A DNA stretch of 64,000 nucleotides from NCBI GenBank assembly GCA_004369045.1, contig ML213505.1:1299849-1363848 (forward strand), in the 5' to 3' direction. This stretch comes from Heliocybe sulcata (taxonomy: Eukaryota > Basidiomycota > Agaricomycetes > Gloeophyllales > Gloeophyllaceae). Positions 1 through 15,910 of this stretch are shown here, piece after piece (positions within the stretch are counted from its first letter, which is position 1; each line of letters starts with the position of its first letter). The notes under the pieces were generated by a model. That model was not told the DNA's origin, searched no databases, and worked only from the letters and a program-made list of their open reading frames with translations. The position numbers and the translations under genes were made by a program.

Positions 1-120
1 ATCGTAGTGTCGAGTCCCAGCGACCTTGACACGCTTCGTCAACAGGGTCTCAAAGTGGCTAACTGGGAATGGGTGAAAGATTGCCTCATTGCAGGAAGAT
101 TGCATAATCTGCCGGAATAG
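1..120 (+). CDS. BRCT-domain protein, C-terminal end (partial)
   Basis: Frame 1 is open from the window edge to a TAG at 118-120, giving 39 residues. They include ANWEWVKDCLIAGRL, which fits the last strand and helix of a BRCT domain: the conserved Trp, then the Cys and the hydrophobic residues of the final helix. BRCT domains bind phosphopeptides in DNA-damage and replication proteins. Which family member this is cannot be told because the rest lies upstream of the window. The stop follows the domain almost at once, so the BRCT is C-terminal. The gene converges on the PKA gene, with about 480 bp between the two stop codons. Confidence 0.7.
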   Translation: MVVSSPSDLDTLRQQGLKVANWEWVKDCLIAGRLHNLPE

Positions 121-601
121 TCGAGAGGTGACCAATTATTGTTATGTATATTATGCCATCTACCACGCACGACAATGCACGATCTTGTAAATACCCTATG
201 TTGAAGCATTGCACGGTGCTCGGTTACGATCCACCTGCATGAGGAAAATGAGACAAACAGTTGGGCGGCCGAAAAAGACAGTGAGAATGAAACATGGCAA
301 CTGCGAACAATAAAGCTAGGACGAATCATAGAACAGGAGCACTGTACTGAGAACCGAATGGGAGTATGATACAAGGCGGTGAAAATACACAAAATGAACA
401 CTAGCGTAAAGCATTATACTTATGACAACCTTGCTACCAAGAAAGAGAGTGCTACATCTTCAAGTTCTGTCCGATGAAAGCGGTCAGATAAGCGCACGTA
501 TTAGGGCAGACACGAAAGCCGGGAGGACGAAAAACAGCGTAAAGACCGTGAAGATGGATGATACAAGTGGTTGAGTCACTGAGGGAGCATCAGCAGAAGC
601 G

Positions 602-2095
602 TTAGAATTCAAGAAATTGGTACGCGATCGGGTCGAAGCGTTGATATAGCGGAGGTGGTCTTTCCTCTCTGAAAAGACCGGGTATCTCATCGAGGGGCGG
701 CAGGGGAAGATGGGAATAATGCCGGGTATCGTCATTGGCCGATATTTGAGGAATAATGGGTGCCTGGACGGCTGTCAGACGCTATCGACAAGACTGATCG
801 CACATACATACCCTAATCTCGCGGCGTTCTAAGGCATTCCAATCCACCCCTCGGAACCAGGGATGATCCAAGACATCCTGGGGCCCTCCAATAAGGTTGC
901 CTAACCTCTTACTCCTGTCCGGATGCAAGAATGCCTTGATCAATTCTCTTGAAAGGGGATCCATCTCCCTCGGCCAGTTAATCTTGCCTTGTAGAATCTT
1001 CTCGTATATGCCGTACGCGGTTTCATCAAAGAAGGGCGGGTACCCGACCATCATCTCATAGGCTAATATCCCACATGCCCACCAGTCCGCGGCTTTGCCG
1101 TGGCCGTCAGACTGGATGATCTCTGGGGCGAGATATTCCGGCGTGCCACAGAGTGTCCAGGTACGGTCGTCGACTGTCTTTGCGAAACCGAAATCTGTCA
1201 GACGCAAGTAGCCTCGGGTATCGAGCAGGAGGTTTTCGGGTTTGAGATCTCGATAGATGATATTAAATGAGTGAAGATGCTTCAGAGCTAGGACGATAGT
1301 TGCCAGATAAAAGCGAGTCACATCAGCGGTAAACCGGCCAGCGCGACGAAGGTGCGTGAAGAGTTCACCCCCGGGGACGTAGGATAGCAACATATAGATG
1401 TTAAGACTATCCTGGAATGTCGCGTAAAGATCAACAATGAATGGATGCCGAATACGCGAAAGGATGTAACGTTCCGCGTTAACATGTTCCACTTGACGGA
1501 GTCGAACAATCTCAGTCTTGCGCAGGATCTTCATTGCAAAGCAATTGTTTGTGCGTCCGGGTGAGTTCCTTAGTCTTACGAGGAGCACCCGACCGAAGGT
1601 GCCAGTCCCTGCCAATATTTCTATGAAGGAACGATCACCAAAACCTCGAACAAGATACGTACCTAGCGTGCCCTTCACCTCAAAATCGGTCAATTTCAAG
1701 TTGCCCGTGTTAACATGAGATGGCTCGTTCTCCAGCATCCGAAGCGGGGGTTCAGGGGGCGTCCTCGATCTAAGTGACTCGTCCTGGCTTGGCTTTTGCG
1801 ATGACAGAGTGTTCAGCTGCTGCTGGGAAACTAATGCAGACTGTGGATTTCCAGGATCCCTCTGGACCCCACTGTACCTAGGCTCCGTGTCCACTACGAT
1901 GGAGGCCTCCTGGTCGGCCTGGCTGTGAGGTGCTGGCGACATGGGTGGTGTGATAGGTCCATCGGTGACCATGGCTTCCGAATCGCGCCGGAGGGCTATG
2001 GGCTGATAAGGGATATTACTTGGCCGTACTTCAGAAGGGATAGGCAAGGACGCGGAGCGGGGAAATGGGAGGAGAGGACGGTCCATCTTTGGCAA
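602..2095 (-). CDS. cAMP-dependent protein kinase (PKA) catalytic subunit
   Basis: About 463 residues after splicing. A 140-residue Ser/Pro-rich N-terminus precedes an AGC kinase domain. Visible are the glycine loop GTGTFGRV, the ATP lysine in FAMKIL, the catalytic loop YRDLKPEN, the metal-binding TDFGFAK, the activation-loop threonine in TWTLCGTPEYLAPE, and a C-tail ending in FLEF, the free C-terminal FxxF motif typical of PKA. All catalytic residues are present, so it should be active. Intron 1609-1662 is 54 nt, in frame and without a stop; removing it restores the glycine loop. Intron 764-811 leads to a last exon (602-763) coding for APIIPQISANDDT and the tail. The ATG at 2095 is the most upstream in the frame; MVTDG further in is an alternative. 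It is the effector of the cAMP pathway controlling growth and morphogenesis. Confidence 0.93.
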
Positions 2096-3239
2096 CCAGT
2101 TTCGCGAACGTCGTGTAGCAGATGACCAAGAAATAGAAGAACAGAAGAGCGGAAGGGCTTAAACAACTGGAGCGCCTGTGTGATAATTAGGGAACCGATG
2201 TAAGAGGTGAACCAGAAGCACGTCGCAGTAGTCGCACCAATGCGGAGACAGATTAACAAGCCAACTCTGAGCTGCTGGTTTCTCTGGGTGCACAAGCTGT
2301 TGAAAGCGCTGGATCAAATCTGATGACAGGGATAGACAGATGCTTTCCACGCACAATGGATGGCCTGACCAGCAACTCTGTGCGTCCCGCGCTAGTGATT
2401 ATCCTGAGGGGTGTCCCAAGACTACCCTGCCGATGTCGTCCGGGCTAGGCAATTAGGTGCAAGATGTAGTAGTCAAGAGGGCAGCACTCGGACTATACAA
2501 GGGATTTTTGAGGGTAGCCGGGACAGCCTGGGAGGAGGACGGATGAGAGACTCGGCCAGATGACTGCTATGCGATACGGCCAAACAAGGTAATCTGCTCA
2601 GCATGCACGCGGTCATCGTGCACGACCTGCAAGAACCCATCGCGCCGTTTGTCCGCCTCCAGGGAATAGCGCGTACTGCTGTGTACCAGTGACAAAGAAG
2701 TTCTTCACTGAACAAGATCCACTGTGCGGGTAAGCAGCGCCGAGGCAGCTTTCGAGCTCAAGAAAGGAAGGTAGCATTGGCCTGTCAGTGTGAAACTGGT
2801 TCTTGCGCAAGGTATGGCCGAAAGTTAGATCGTCAGCTCCTCTATGGCCCTGCATTATATGAGGCAGAGAACAAGAGGAGTCTGGCGGTAATGGGTCCGC
2901 CGCAGCTCCGTGAAACAGTTCGACTTGGTACCTCGCTTGTCTGGTAAGCCTTGTAATATAGCTCTAATCAAGGACATGCTTTGTTCGCTGGCAAAGGTCA
3001 AACTTCGGAGTGTGCAAGGGGTGAAATACACATGCGGGTGTCTACGTACAATGCTACTAGAATACATTAGTTACAGGTTACGTGATGGCGATAGAGTTCG
3101 AAAGCAAGGGGATAGCAAGGGCGAACGAGAACCCATATACAAGTAGATAGCAAGTGCATAGACGACGAAACGTAAGTTGCAGGGAGGAAATCGCGAGTGT
3201 GGAATCGTGACGGTCATGAAAGCATCAAGTCCAGGTCAG
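2096..3239. other. Intergenic region between PKA gene and disordered-protein gene
   Basis: About 1.1 kb between two minus-strand genes. It should hold the PKA promoter and 5' leader and the 3' end of the upstream gene. The open frames here are short, overlap on both strands and match no family I know. No tRNA, repeat or other element was recognised. Confidence 0.5.
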
Positions 3240-6200
3240 TCAACCCCGCCGCCGAGGTGTCGAAGGATGCCTCGGGTTCGGGGCTCTTTCGGGCGGCGGA
3301 TCCTCATTTAAATCGAACGTCACTCCTGGCCGAAATCTCCTCTCCTTTCCGCGCTTGTTTTGTTGTACCTCGGCGTCCGCGCGCCAGTCCTGCGTCGCGG
3401 CCCAAGGGTCCCTGTACGGAATCATCGGCGGAGACGTACTCAAAGTAGACGCCGTAGGAGAGTTGAGGACGGTCGTCTGCGTCGTCAATTAGCACATGGT
3501 ATCTCAGAGATGAAGCAGAAAAGAACTCACGGCTGTCCCATCGTTGGCTTCAACGGAAGCCGACGACACCGTCCTATATCTCTTCTTTGGGGCCAGGATC
3601 TTGGCAAACAAACCATGCTTCGCAGCAGGGCTCTTCCTGCCCGAAGGTTGTACAGGAATCTGTAGAGCCACAGGTCGCTGTGCTTCCGCTCGAGTTGCCG
3701 CAGGAGGCACGACCTTGTTGCTCGGACGTGAGGACTTCGCAGACTGAGACGCAGGGTTTCGATCCACTGGATCTCGGTCAGGTCTGGACTGTAGGCGGGC
3801 AGCGTTGGGCCTGGACGGTTTCGACTGTGATGGGTGATCCCATATCTCCCGTGAGTCAACGTGGACACGGTCTGAGGGCCCGTTGGACTTTGTGCGGAAT
3901 AGGGTATTGAAAAACCCGCTCTTTTTCTTCGACGAGTCTTGAGATGGCGTAGCCGAGAGAGGAGGCGCCGGCGTAGTGCGAGCATCATTAGGGGTCAAGG
4001 AGGACGGAGTCTTCAAACCATCGGACTCTCGAGAACGGGATGTGTTAACAGGAGGCGGCGCCAATGACGCCGGATTCGGCTTTGAAGCGGATGTGGTGGC
4101 AGCGGAACGCTTTGAATGAGAGGGCTGAGCGCCAGATGATGCATGAACATTTGACTGGAGGATAGTATCTGTATTGCTTCTCACGGGAACTGGTGCAGGA
4201 GCGGAATTGGAGAGAGTTGGGACCGCAGGAGTTGATAATGATACAGTGGGATGAGGGACCGGAGGCTGAGAACGGACTGACTGGTGCGAGGGCTGGGAAG
4301 CTGGATAACTGGACTCAGAAGGTCTGGACGGAGCAAGCTGGGAAGGCACAGCACTAGCTGCTGGATGAGCAGGCGCGGTCTCTCGAATCCGGGCGTCGGA
4401 ACGTTTCTCGTCATTCGCTTGCCCAGCATGCCTTGCAAAGGTCTGTGTAGAACGATGCTCAGGCCGCTGCGGTGGACCATAGCCTGCAGGCAGGGGAGCG
4501 GGCGGTATGGAAGGAGGTACCGAGGTATCAGATTTGATGTTCTTCGCTGCCTCCGAAGATAAACCCCGACTGGCCAAATTAGGTGGGACATTGGCGGTGA
4601 CAGCATGGGCGTGCGAGTTCTGATTGCGTGCGGCATTGCTCGTAGACGTATTGGCCCTCAGTGACGGGGCTTGAGCGTGCTGAACAAGTTCTGGCTTCGG
4701 GATCGATTCAGGGTATACAGGATGGGCTTGACCCTGGTATACACTTGATGCGGGGTATTGTTGTGTTGCGTGGCGATCAGAAACGCGAGAGTCAGTGTGA
4801 GCGAGAAGATTATGAGTATTACTGTAAGGTGCATGCGCCATGGAGGTAGAGTGCGACGAGTCTACGTGTCGTTGAGAGGGTTGGTTTATCGGGATATCCT
4901 TCACCGAAGGAGGTCGGACGGGAGTCTGTCGAGGGGTAACCTACATAATAGTCAGTGCCAACCCTCCAAAACATCGTAGAAGGACACACGTCATAGTCTG
5001 CAGCACCGGTGGCAGAAATATTTCGTGAGTAAGGCATGGCTAAAGTGGCAGGCATATCTGGAGTAGGTAAAGGCAGATCATTCGTGTACAGATCCCGAGA
5101 GCTAGATGGCAACGCTGCGGCATTCACTGTTGTGCTAGTAAGGGGTGTGGGCCGACTATCCAACAAAATCTGTCGAAGACGGGGATCGTCGGCATGCCTT
5201 TGCACAGGTTGCCCATTTGTAGGAACTGATGAGTGGGAGGGCATTCTCTGCGTCTCTGCAGTTGCAGCCTGGACTGCTGCTGAATGCCGTTGCTGAGACA
5301 CAGGGATGGACTGCGTGACATGCTCGTTGAGGGCGTGGCCGCTAGGACCAGGCGAGTGCTTCACTGAGGAAAGAGCGGGCTGATACGCCGCATGGAGAGA
5401 CAGACTATCCAGGGAAGGATTTGGACGAACAGGGGGTCGTTTGTCATCAGTCCTTACCTCGGGCCTAGGAGAATCGGACTCGACATACGGTCGGCCAACG
5501 GGAGGAAAACCAGTAGACGAAGGGACCATGGGAGTCTCGGAAGGTCCAGCGTCACGCGCAATGTCTCGGAATGAATGTGAATTCTGCTCAGATACTGGCA
5601 CGAAGCTGTGGGTAACAGATGTCTTGTTGCCCGCCTCGTTTCTCTGAATTTTCGGGGACGCTTGTGGCTGCTCTGATACTATAGCAGACTGAGAAGAAGC
5701 GTGCTTCATAATTGTAGGTGCCGAGGCAGGCTGCTGAACCTGTTCTGGTGCATGTCTGGGAACAGCATGGGAGGCGGTAGAAAGAGACATCTCTCCGGTA
5801 TGGAAAGGAGCAGGTTGTGACTGCCCAAAGTGACCCGGACCAGAGTCTGGAACGTTTATGCGAGATACGTCTGAGACCTGAGGCTTGAGATGTTTCTCCT
5901 TCGACTTCTTCCTTGACGTTGGCCCGTTCCGCCGCGTTGTCACATTGCCAGATCCGCCAAAGGTTGCATCTGCAACTGCCGGAACGCTTGATGATTCTTC
6001 TGCATTATCCTTGGACCTAGGAGAGCGCCGCTCTGCTGACGTGGACGGACGAAAGGGATCCGACAGAATCTCGTTGAGTGAGGCAACAAGGTCTTGCACT
6101 TGCTCAGCTCCCTCGGGGCGCTCAGCCTTTTGTTGGTCTTGCCGCCGAGCAACCGACTCTTGATAAGACCCGCTGAGTATCACTTGCGGTGCATCCAATG

Positions 6201-9182
6201 GAGTGTGGTATGGAGTAGGGGCCTCGCCCCTTCCGCTAGGACTCGCAGAGTGAGCGTCAAACAGATACTGTGGGTTCAGGCCATAGCCTTGGCTACTCTG
6301 CTGTTGGGTCACAGTCGCTGTAACCGTAACCGGCGGAGCGTAGCTCTCTCGCACACGCAAGTCTGTTTCGCCTAGCTGCTGCGTGTGTTGACCATGTTCA
6401 TTCACGTCAGGAGGATCTCGGTCACTAGCACCCCTAAGCCTTCCGTTCCTGGTACCATCCACCCCGTGAATCCTAGCAGCCTGCGGTTGGACTTGGTTAC
6501 CGCCGAACAACGTCGAGTTCGGGATCGGGAGGTACAGGCTTTCGGGCGTAGGTATCGACTGGTTCCGAGGAAGGACACGATAACGTTCGTCTACTTGAGC
6601 AGGGGGAGGAATATGCGCGGCCGTCGCTGGGTCTCTGGGAGGGGTGCCTTCACCCCGTATTTCATCAGGCCCGGCAGTGGGCGCATGGCGAGCGGGGACG
6701 TCAGCCCTCATATTCCCATGGAACGGTGATTGATGTGCTATAGTCCGAGTATCGTATTGGGGAGCACTAGGCGTAGCTTTCGCTGGACTTGGCAAAGCAC
6801 TGTCCTGAACCTGTCTCGAAGACTGTCCGCTCGTCGGCGGCGGCGCGACACGGCTCGCGGAAGACACGACAGGGAATGGAGAGGAAGACGTCACCGGCAG
6901 GGTATTAGAGGGCACTCTTGTCACATCCGCAGCCCGTGTTGTTGTCCCAGATTCTGCCCTGTGCGTCTGCTGCGTCGCCTGCAGAGGGGTGCGAGGATGA
7001 GACGGCACTGTAGGAACGGATGGCGAAGCTGGCACAACCGTCGGAGTAGCAGGTACAGGAGGGTCTGCAGCTGAAGGCATGGCGGAGCCTCCGTTCCTCG
7101 ATGTATGAGCCGTATTCGCAGTCTCCGAGCTAGGGACAACCGCAGGAGTGGACATCAACACAGGAGCCTGACGTGATCGATCAACAGAAGGAAAGCTGGA
7201 CGGAGCTTCTTGGACGGCCCCTGCCCTGTTGGAACCTATGAGTCTGTCGATGGGTGGCGCTAGAGTGTCGACCGACCTCCCCTTAAGTGCTTCATCGGCT
7301 CCGCGAGCTTGCCCACTAACATTGCCAGAGGGAAGACCGGGGGGTGCGACCGGCACAGCATGAGAGCGTGCTGCAGGAACGTGCTCTTGTGCTGTCTGAT
7401 CATTATTGACTGGTTCTCGGGTAGAGTTAACGCTGACAGAAGCGGCAAGAGGACGAGCCGCTGGCTGGACGGGTTGGCTTGCTTCCGACGCGCGCGGCAC
7501 ATCGACGTTGTTGTTCTTCGAACTGACCTTAGTCGAGTCGCGTCGGAAAAGCCAATTACTCAATGATCCTTTTCTCTGCGAAGATACTGTTCAGCATGGA
7601 TCATACAACAACGGCCAGGACTTGGATACTCACTTGGTGTCCTGATGCCGCCTCCTGATTCCCATAGCCCGACTGCTGCTCCCTTGCAGTCGCAGTAGCC
7701 GAATCCCTGGCCTGACCCTGACTTGGCGGATTCGGCACCGCAGCTGGCGCAGCCTGGCTGTCGCGTCGCCCCTGGCCGCGCACTTCAGGCTGCGCAGCAG
7801 AATGCTGTTGATGATTGATCAGTATAGCACCGAGGAATGTAACTGCAGACGCACATGAGTCCGCCTAAGTTCCCTCTCCGAGTCGCTGCCGGGAGGTGCA
7901 GCCTCCCGGCTACGAGTTCGTTCCTTGTCTCGTTCTCTTTCGCGGTGAGAGCGGTGATTACTAGAATGACCTTGCTCCGGAGGCTGGGGCTCAGGTGGAA
8001 GGTGCCCAGAGACGCCACGGCCGCGTTGTTGAGTCGCTGAGCTCGGCTGAGGCGCGCTACCGAGGCCGGACGAGTACGTTATCGCACCACCCGGGCCTCC
8101 ATCATAGACAGCCGAAGACCGTACTCTCTGGTTCTGGTGGTAAGCGGTCGACTGCCGAACGACATTACTTTGTGCCTACACATCGAAAGCGTTAAGAAAA
8201 TTAACAGAAGCTTTTCGATAATACTCGCAGTAGAAGTGCCTGCCATCGCTTCAGGGTACCGTGCACCATGACTAGCCGTCATTCGCCTACGAGAGGCATC
8301 TGATTCGTCCGAATCTTTGAATCTTTCATCATATGTTCTCGTGGCATGCGTGGATTTTGCGAGTGTTCGAGAGTCAGTTTTGCTTGCCTCTTCTCTCTTT
8401 CTCTCCTCATTAGACGGGCGATGCCTGTCATCCTGTAATGCCCTCTCCGCGTACTGTTTCGCTCTCAGCTTGTCCTCCTCTCGTTGCCTGCGCCTCCTGG
8501 CTCTTTCTTCGTCTTCATACCGATCACGCTCGTCTCGAACTCCGCGAGATGGCTCCTTCCCTCGCGTCCTTTCTGATGTGGCGTCGTAAAAGTACGACTG
8601 TGGAGCTGGTGCTGCTGACGGCCCTGCACGACCTGCGGAAGCAGTCGCATACTCTTGCCGCGAGCGGTGCACACGGCGAGAATCTTCAGTTACCTGAACT
8701 TTCTCTGCTGGGGAATGCGGGCTAGGTTTATCCAACGGGCCCTGCTGGCGGTAGTGAGCGTGCGGATCAGAGCCTTCCTTCCGTTCCCTCCGTTTGGTTG
8801 TCTCGTCCATCCGGGAGTAGCTCTGCTGGGATGTTGGCATCTGGGGTCTAGATGTCGAGGTGGAGTACTTCTGCGGGTGCCCTGCATACTGCTGCTGCGT
8901 GCGACCAGAAGATCCTTTGCCTGATGAAGTCCCAGGTGCGGCTGGCTGGAAGGCAGAGGATTGATGAGCAGAAGCAGAGGGTCCATGAGAAGTATGGGCG
9001 CGATTGGAGGGATGATTTCTGCGAGAGGAATCAGCTGTGGTTCCATGGTCATAGCTCTGGTGTCGAGCGCTGGGAGGCCTTCTCTGCCCTTGCTCGACCG
9101 CAGATGGAGGGATCCACCGTTCATGGTTGTGATCTCTGCCAGTGCGTGAAGCATCGTTAGTGTCATAACGCCGACTGTTCAT
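3240..9182 (-). CDS. Very large Ser/Pro/Gln-rich disordered protein, function unknown
   Basis: At least six exons can be joined into a protein of about 1,900 residues. Exon blocks are about 8230-9182, 7855 to about 8175, 7634-7789, 4990-7575, 3531-4940 and 3240-3476. Introns 7790-7854, 7576-7633, 4941-4989 and 3477-3530 keep frame exactly; the one near 8176-8230 is not settled. The sequence is low complexity almost throughout, rich in S, P, A, Q, T and R. The N-terminus starts MNSRRYDTND and includes an Arg/Glu-rich block (DERDRYEDEERARRRRQ) likely to be helical. Short patches look ordered: SLSNWLFRRDS, KKSGFFNTLFRTKS and HGLFAKILAPKKR. No catalytic domain, signal peptide or membrane segment is visible. 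A scaffold role would be a guess, and I do not recognise the family. The conserved splicing across 6 kb shows it is a real gene. Confidence 0.75.
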
Positions 9183-9620
9183 CTAGTCATTCAGTTCAAG
9201 TGCCAACGGCGAGCGGGCAGTCACAGGAGAAGCGTCAAAGTAGTTTTATAGGAAAAGAAGGATACACTACAAAAACGAACGTGGAAGGAATAGGCAGGTG
9301 GCCGACATGAGGCATACAGTACCCGTGAGCAACCGGAACCAGATCAGTACCGTGGCCAAGTGTCGTATTTCGAGATCGATTTCAAGTCCATCTGAGGGCT
9401 CCGTCAAACATATGATGTATTTCCTATTTTCACTCCGAAGAGGATAGGGTAAAGTCAGTCCGGATCCACTTCACCTATATATGTAGTAGTCTTGCACCAT
9501 GCACCATGCGTAAAACATGATAGGATTTTTTACCGAAGGGCAATTAGTTTATGACCAGAGAAAAAGACCGGACGCTCAATTTTTCTTTGCGGATATGCTC
9601 TAACTCATTGTACAATACAA

Positions 9621-9766
9621 TAGAGTGTATTTGCACGGCCATGTTTCTTAGCTCTCGGAAACTGCCGAATACCTTAGTGTGTCATCATTTCCTGGTGGCC
9701 AAGCCGCATTCTTTCCTTAGTGACGTCACTAAAATACTTAGTGGGGCGCGCTGCAAATACACTCTA
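9621..9766. mobile_element. 146-bp inverted-repeat insertion, MITE-like
   Basis: The segment begins TAGAGTGTATTTGC (9621-9634) and ends with its exact reverse complement GCAAATACACTCTA (9753-9766). It lies inside repeat unit 1, where the aligned unit 3 has no such sequence, so an approximate empty site is present nearby. TA occurs at both outer ends, compatible with a TA target as used by Tc1/mariner-like elements and their MITEs. It contains no open frame and would be non-autonomous. The family is inferred only from size, inverted repeats and TA. Confidence 0.6.
9717..9732. other. 16-bp perfect palindrome with TGACGTCA core
   Basis: TTAGTGACGTCACTAA is its own reverse complement and contains a consensus CRE (TGACGTCA, bound by CREB/ATF-type bZIP proteins). 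It lies in the right half of the 146-bp inverted-repeat insertion. Whether it is a regulatory site or part of the element's structure cannot be told. Confidence 0.5.
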
Positions 9767-10158
9767 ATTAGCGACTCTTCTAAACCTCAGAGTAACATGC
9801 GAGAGACCTTTCTGTATGGCCGTTCGGTTACAAGCTTAAGGTCACCGGTCACAAACGACATATGTCCAATTGGTGAAGAAAAGACCGGACACTCATTCTT
9901 TCTTTGCAGATATGCTCTAAATCACTCTACCTATATATGATTCGTGCCCTTTGGCACCTTAGAATAACATGCGAGAGGTCTTTCTCTAAGGCCGAACGTT
10001 CGATCGCACGGTCACTGGTCACAACTGGAGGGCTGCCCAACTGGAGAACCTCGTTGACATAAGCCCAATTGGTTTATAACTAGAAGAAAAGATCGGACAC
10101 TCATGTGTTCTTCGCAGATATGCTATAACTCATTATACAATGCAATTGGCGGCACTTC

Positions 10159-10194
10159 CGAACCGTAGAACGAACCGTAGAACGAACCGTAGAA
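10159..10194. repeat. 12-bp minisatellite, three perfect copies
   Basis: CGAACCGTAGAA occurs three times head to tail in the third unit of the larger repeat. The corresponding place in the other units has a single related motif, so this is a local expansion. Confidence 0.85.
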
Positions 10195-10614
10195 TAACGT
10201 CCGAGACCCTTTCTGCATGGCCGAACACTCGGTCACATGGTCGCCAGTCACCAATTAAACAGGGGGGCCACATTTATGCGCACAGATAAATTCCAGTGAT
10301 CGGGCAGTTTTGAGCCCGTGGCGGCAACATCAGTCACAAAGGGTGCCAGGACCCCAGAGGTAGCGGTGCGGCCGATGGCATTATAGACCTGAGCCTCCGG
10401 GGCAACCGTACACGGCTCTCGAGCACGATACTGTAAGTGCATTCCACCTCTTCTCGTAGCCGTGATGTCATGCAGGCATGGTCGTGTAATTCGCACGCCA
10501 ATGCTCTGGCAATTACCTCGTGTACTGCAAGAATATCGACTAGCTTGAAACTTAGCACAATGGGATCATTAGACAGGAAGCGACAGCGCAAGGATATACA
10601 CAATGGCATTCAAA

Positions 10615-11079
10615 TTAGCCTGTTATAGCAGCAAGTATATCTGTGTAAGCTTCTGGGAGAGTACTGGGAGAAACTGATCTTCGATAGACATTACCTGAGG
10701 ACTGTGTGTATTTGTACGCCGCAAGACGGAGGTCCAGATCGTCAACGTGCCCAGCTGGGACAGGCGATCTTGACCACGTCGATGGCTGAACCCACGAGAA
10801 GAAGGACTGACTATGATTCAATACGAACCAGTCGCCAGACTCTTCCCTAGGATCGCTCTTACACGATATTGACTCATTACCGACAGTAGACAGCGGAAAA
10901 GCTGTTGAAGGCAGAAAGCCCTCCTGTCGACATAATTTAAGGAATCGTGTGATGTGAAAGCCGCGTATTTGGGTGAATACGATGCCGCCAGAATCGAGAG
11001 CAAACAAAAACAGATCACAGCTTAGATTGCAAGTATACCAGACTCGATGATTGTGGTCGAGAGTAAAGCCTAGGGACAA
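10615..11079 (-). pseudogene. Possible hypothetical ORF or degraded gene fragment (154 codons)
   Basis: An uninterrupted 154-codon frame in the 2.2-kb space between two divergent genes. The stretch VWYTCNLSCDLFLFALDSG followed by GGIVFTQIRGFHITRFLKL faintly resembles the region before the kinase core in fungal FunK1-type proteins, but no kinase motif (HRD, DFG) is present. It could be a remnant of such a gene or a chance frame. The flanking sequence shows no clear continuation by splicing. Confidence 0.2.
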
Positions 11080-11384
11080 GGAAAAGATTTTCTCTTATAC
11101 AGGCACCGTGTGGCGAGAGCGGATTACCAATCTTGGGGCGGGTCCGTCCGGACTCTGTGCGCAGACTTGACTTCACAGCTACCTGAATACCCCCGTCATC
11201 CTCAGCACCCTCGTCATCCGGCCTTCCCTTTATTGCTGTGACTGCTGTACAGGAGCCTCAGACCTGGGGATCACGAAGAAACACGCGCTATACTCGAGGC
11301 CGAGTCGCTTGGTAATGAGATCTGCCACTATTATCATGACCTCGGCGTAGGAATAACAAGTCGCTCTTCTTTTCAGATGAGACT

Positions 11385-15685
<4,301 letters not shown>

Positions 15686-15910
15686 GCTGTGTCGCGCGTT
15701 AGCCATATACAGCCCAGAGAGGGTGGACAAGTTTGGCTCTCGTTGTATGCTAATCGGGAGTGGTTACCTCGGATTGCTGTAGTGTTACTGTCAACTGTAT
15801 TATTTCTTCCTCAATCTTATGACTCTCGATATTCAGCTCGAGTGCAAGCAATATGCCATTGCACTGGTGTGTAATAGGGGGAGGCAATGGATAAGACTGA
15901 GGGTCGGTAG

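Larger units (their letters stand above)
9541..10260. repeat. Three-unit degenerate tandem repeat
   Basis: Three diverged direct copies begin near 9541, 9867 and 10066. Each starts with a CAATTRG-like motif followed by GAAAARRACCGGACRCTCA (GATCGGACACTCA in the third), then GATATGCT-TAACTCATTRTACAA, an AACATGCGAGAG-like block, and GGTCACYGGTCACAA near the end. The third ends at a new CAATTAAAC at 10252. Units 2 and 3 are about 199 and 186 bp. Unit 1 is 326 bp because it holds a 146-bp insertion; without that it would be 180 bp. No coding sequence is seen. The origin of the unit is unknown. Confidence 0.75.

Noticed and set aside
10615-11079. FunK1-like kinase gene
   Set aside because: Similarity is only faint to the pre-kinase part and no catalytic motif is present, so it is listed only as a low-confidence fragment.
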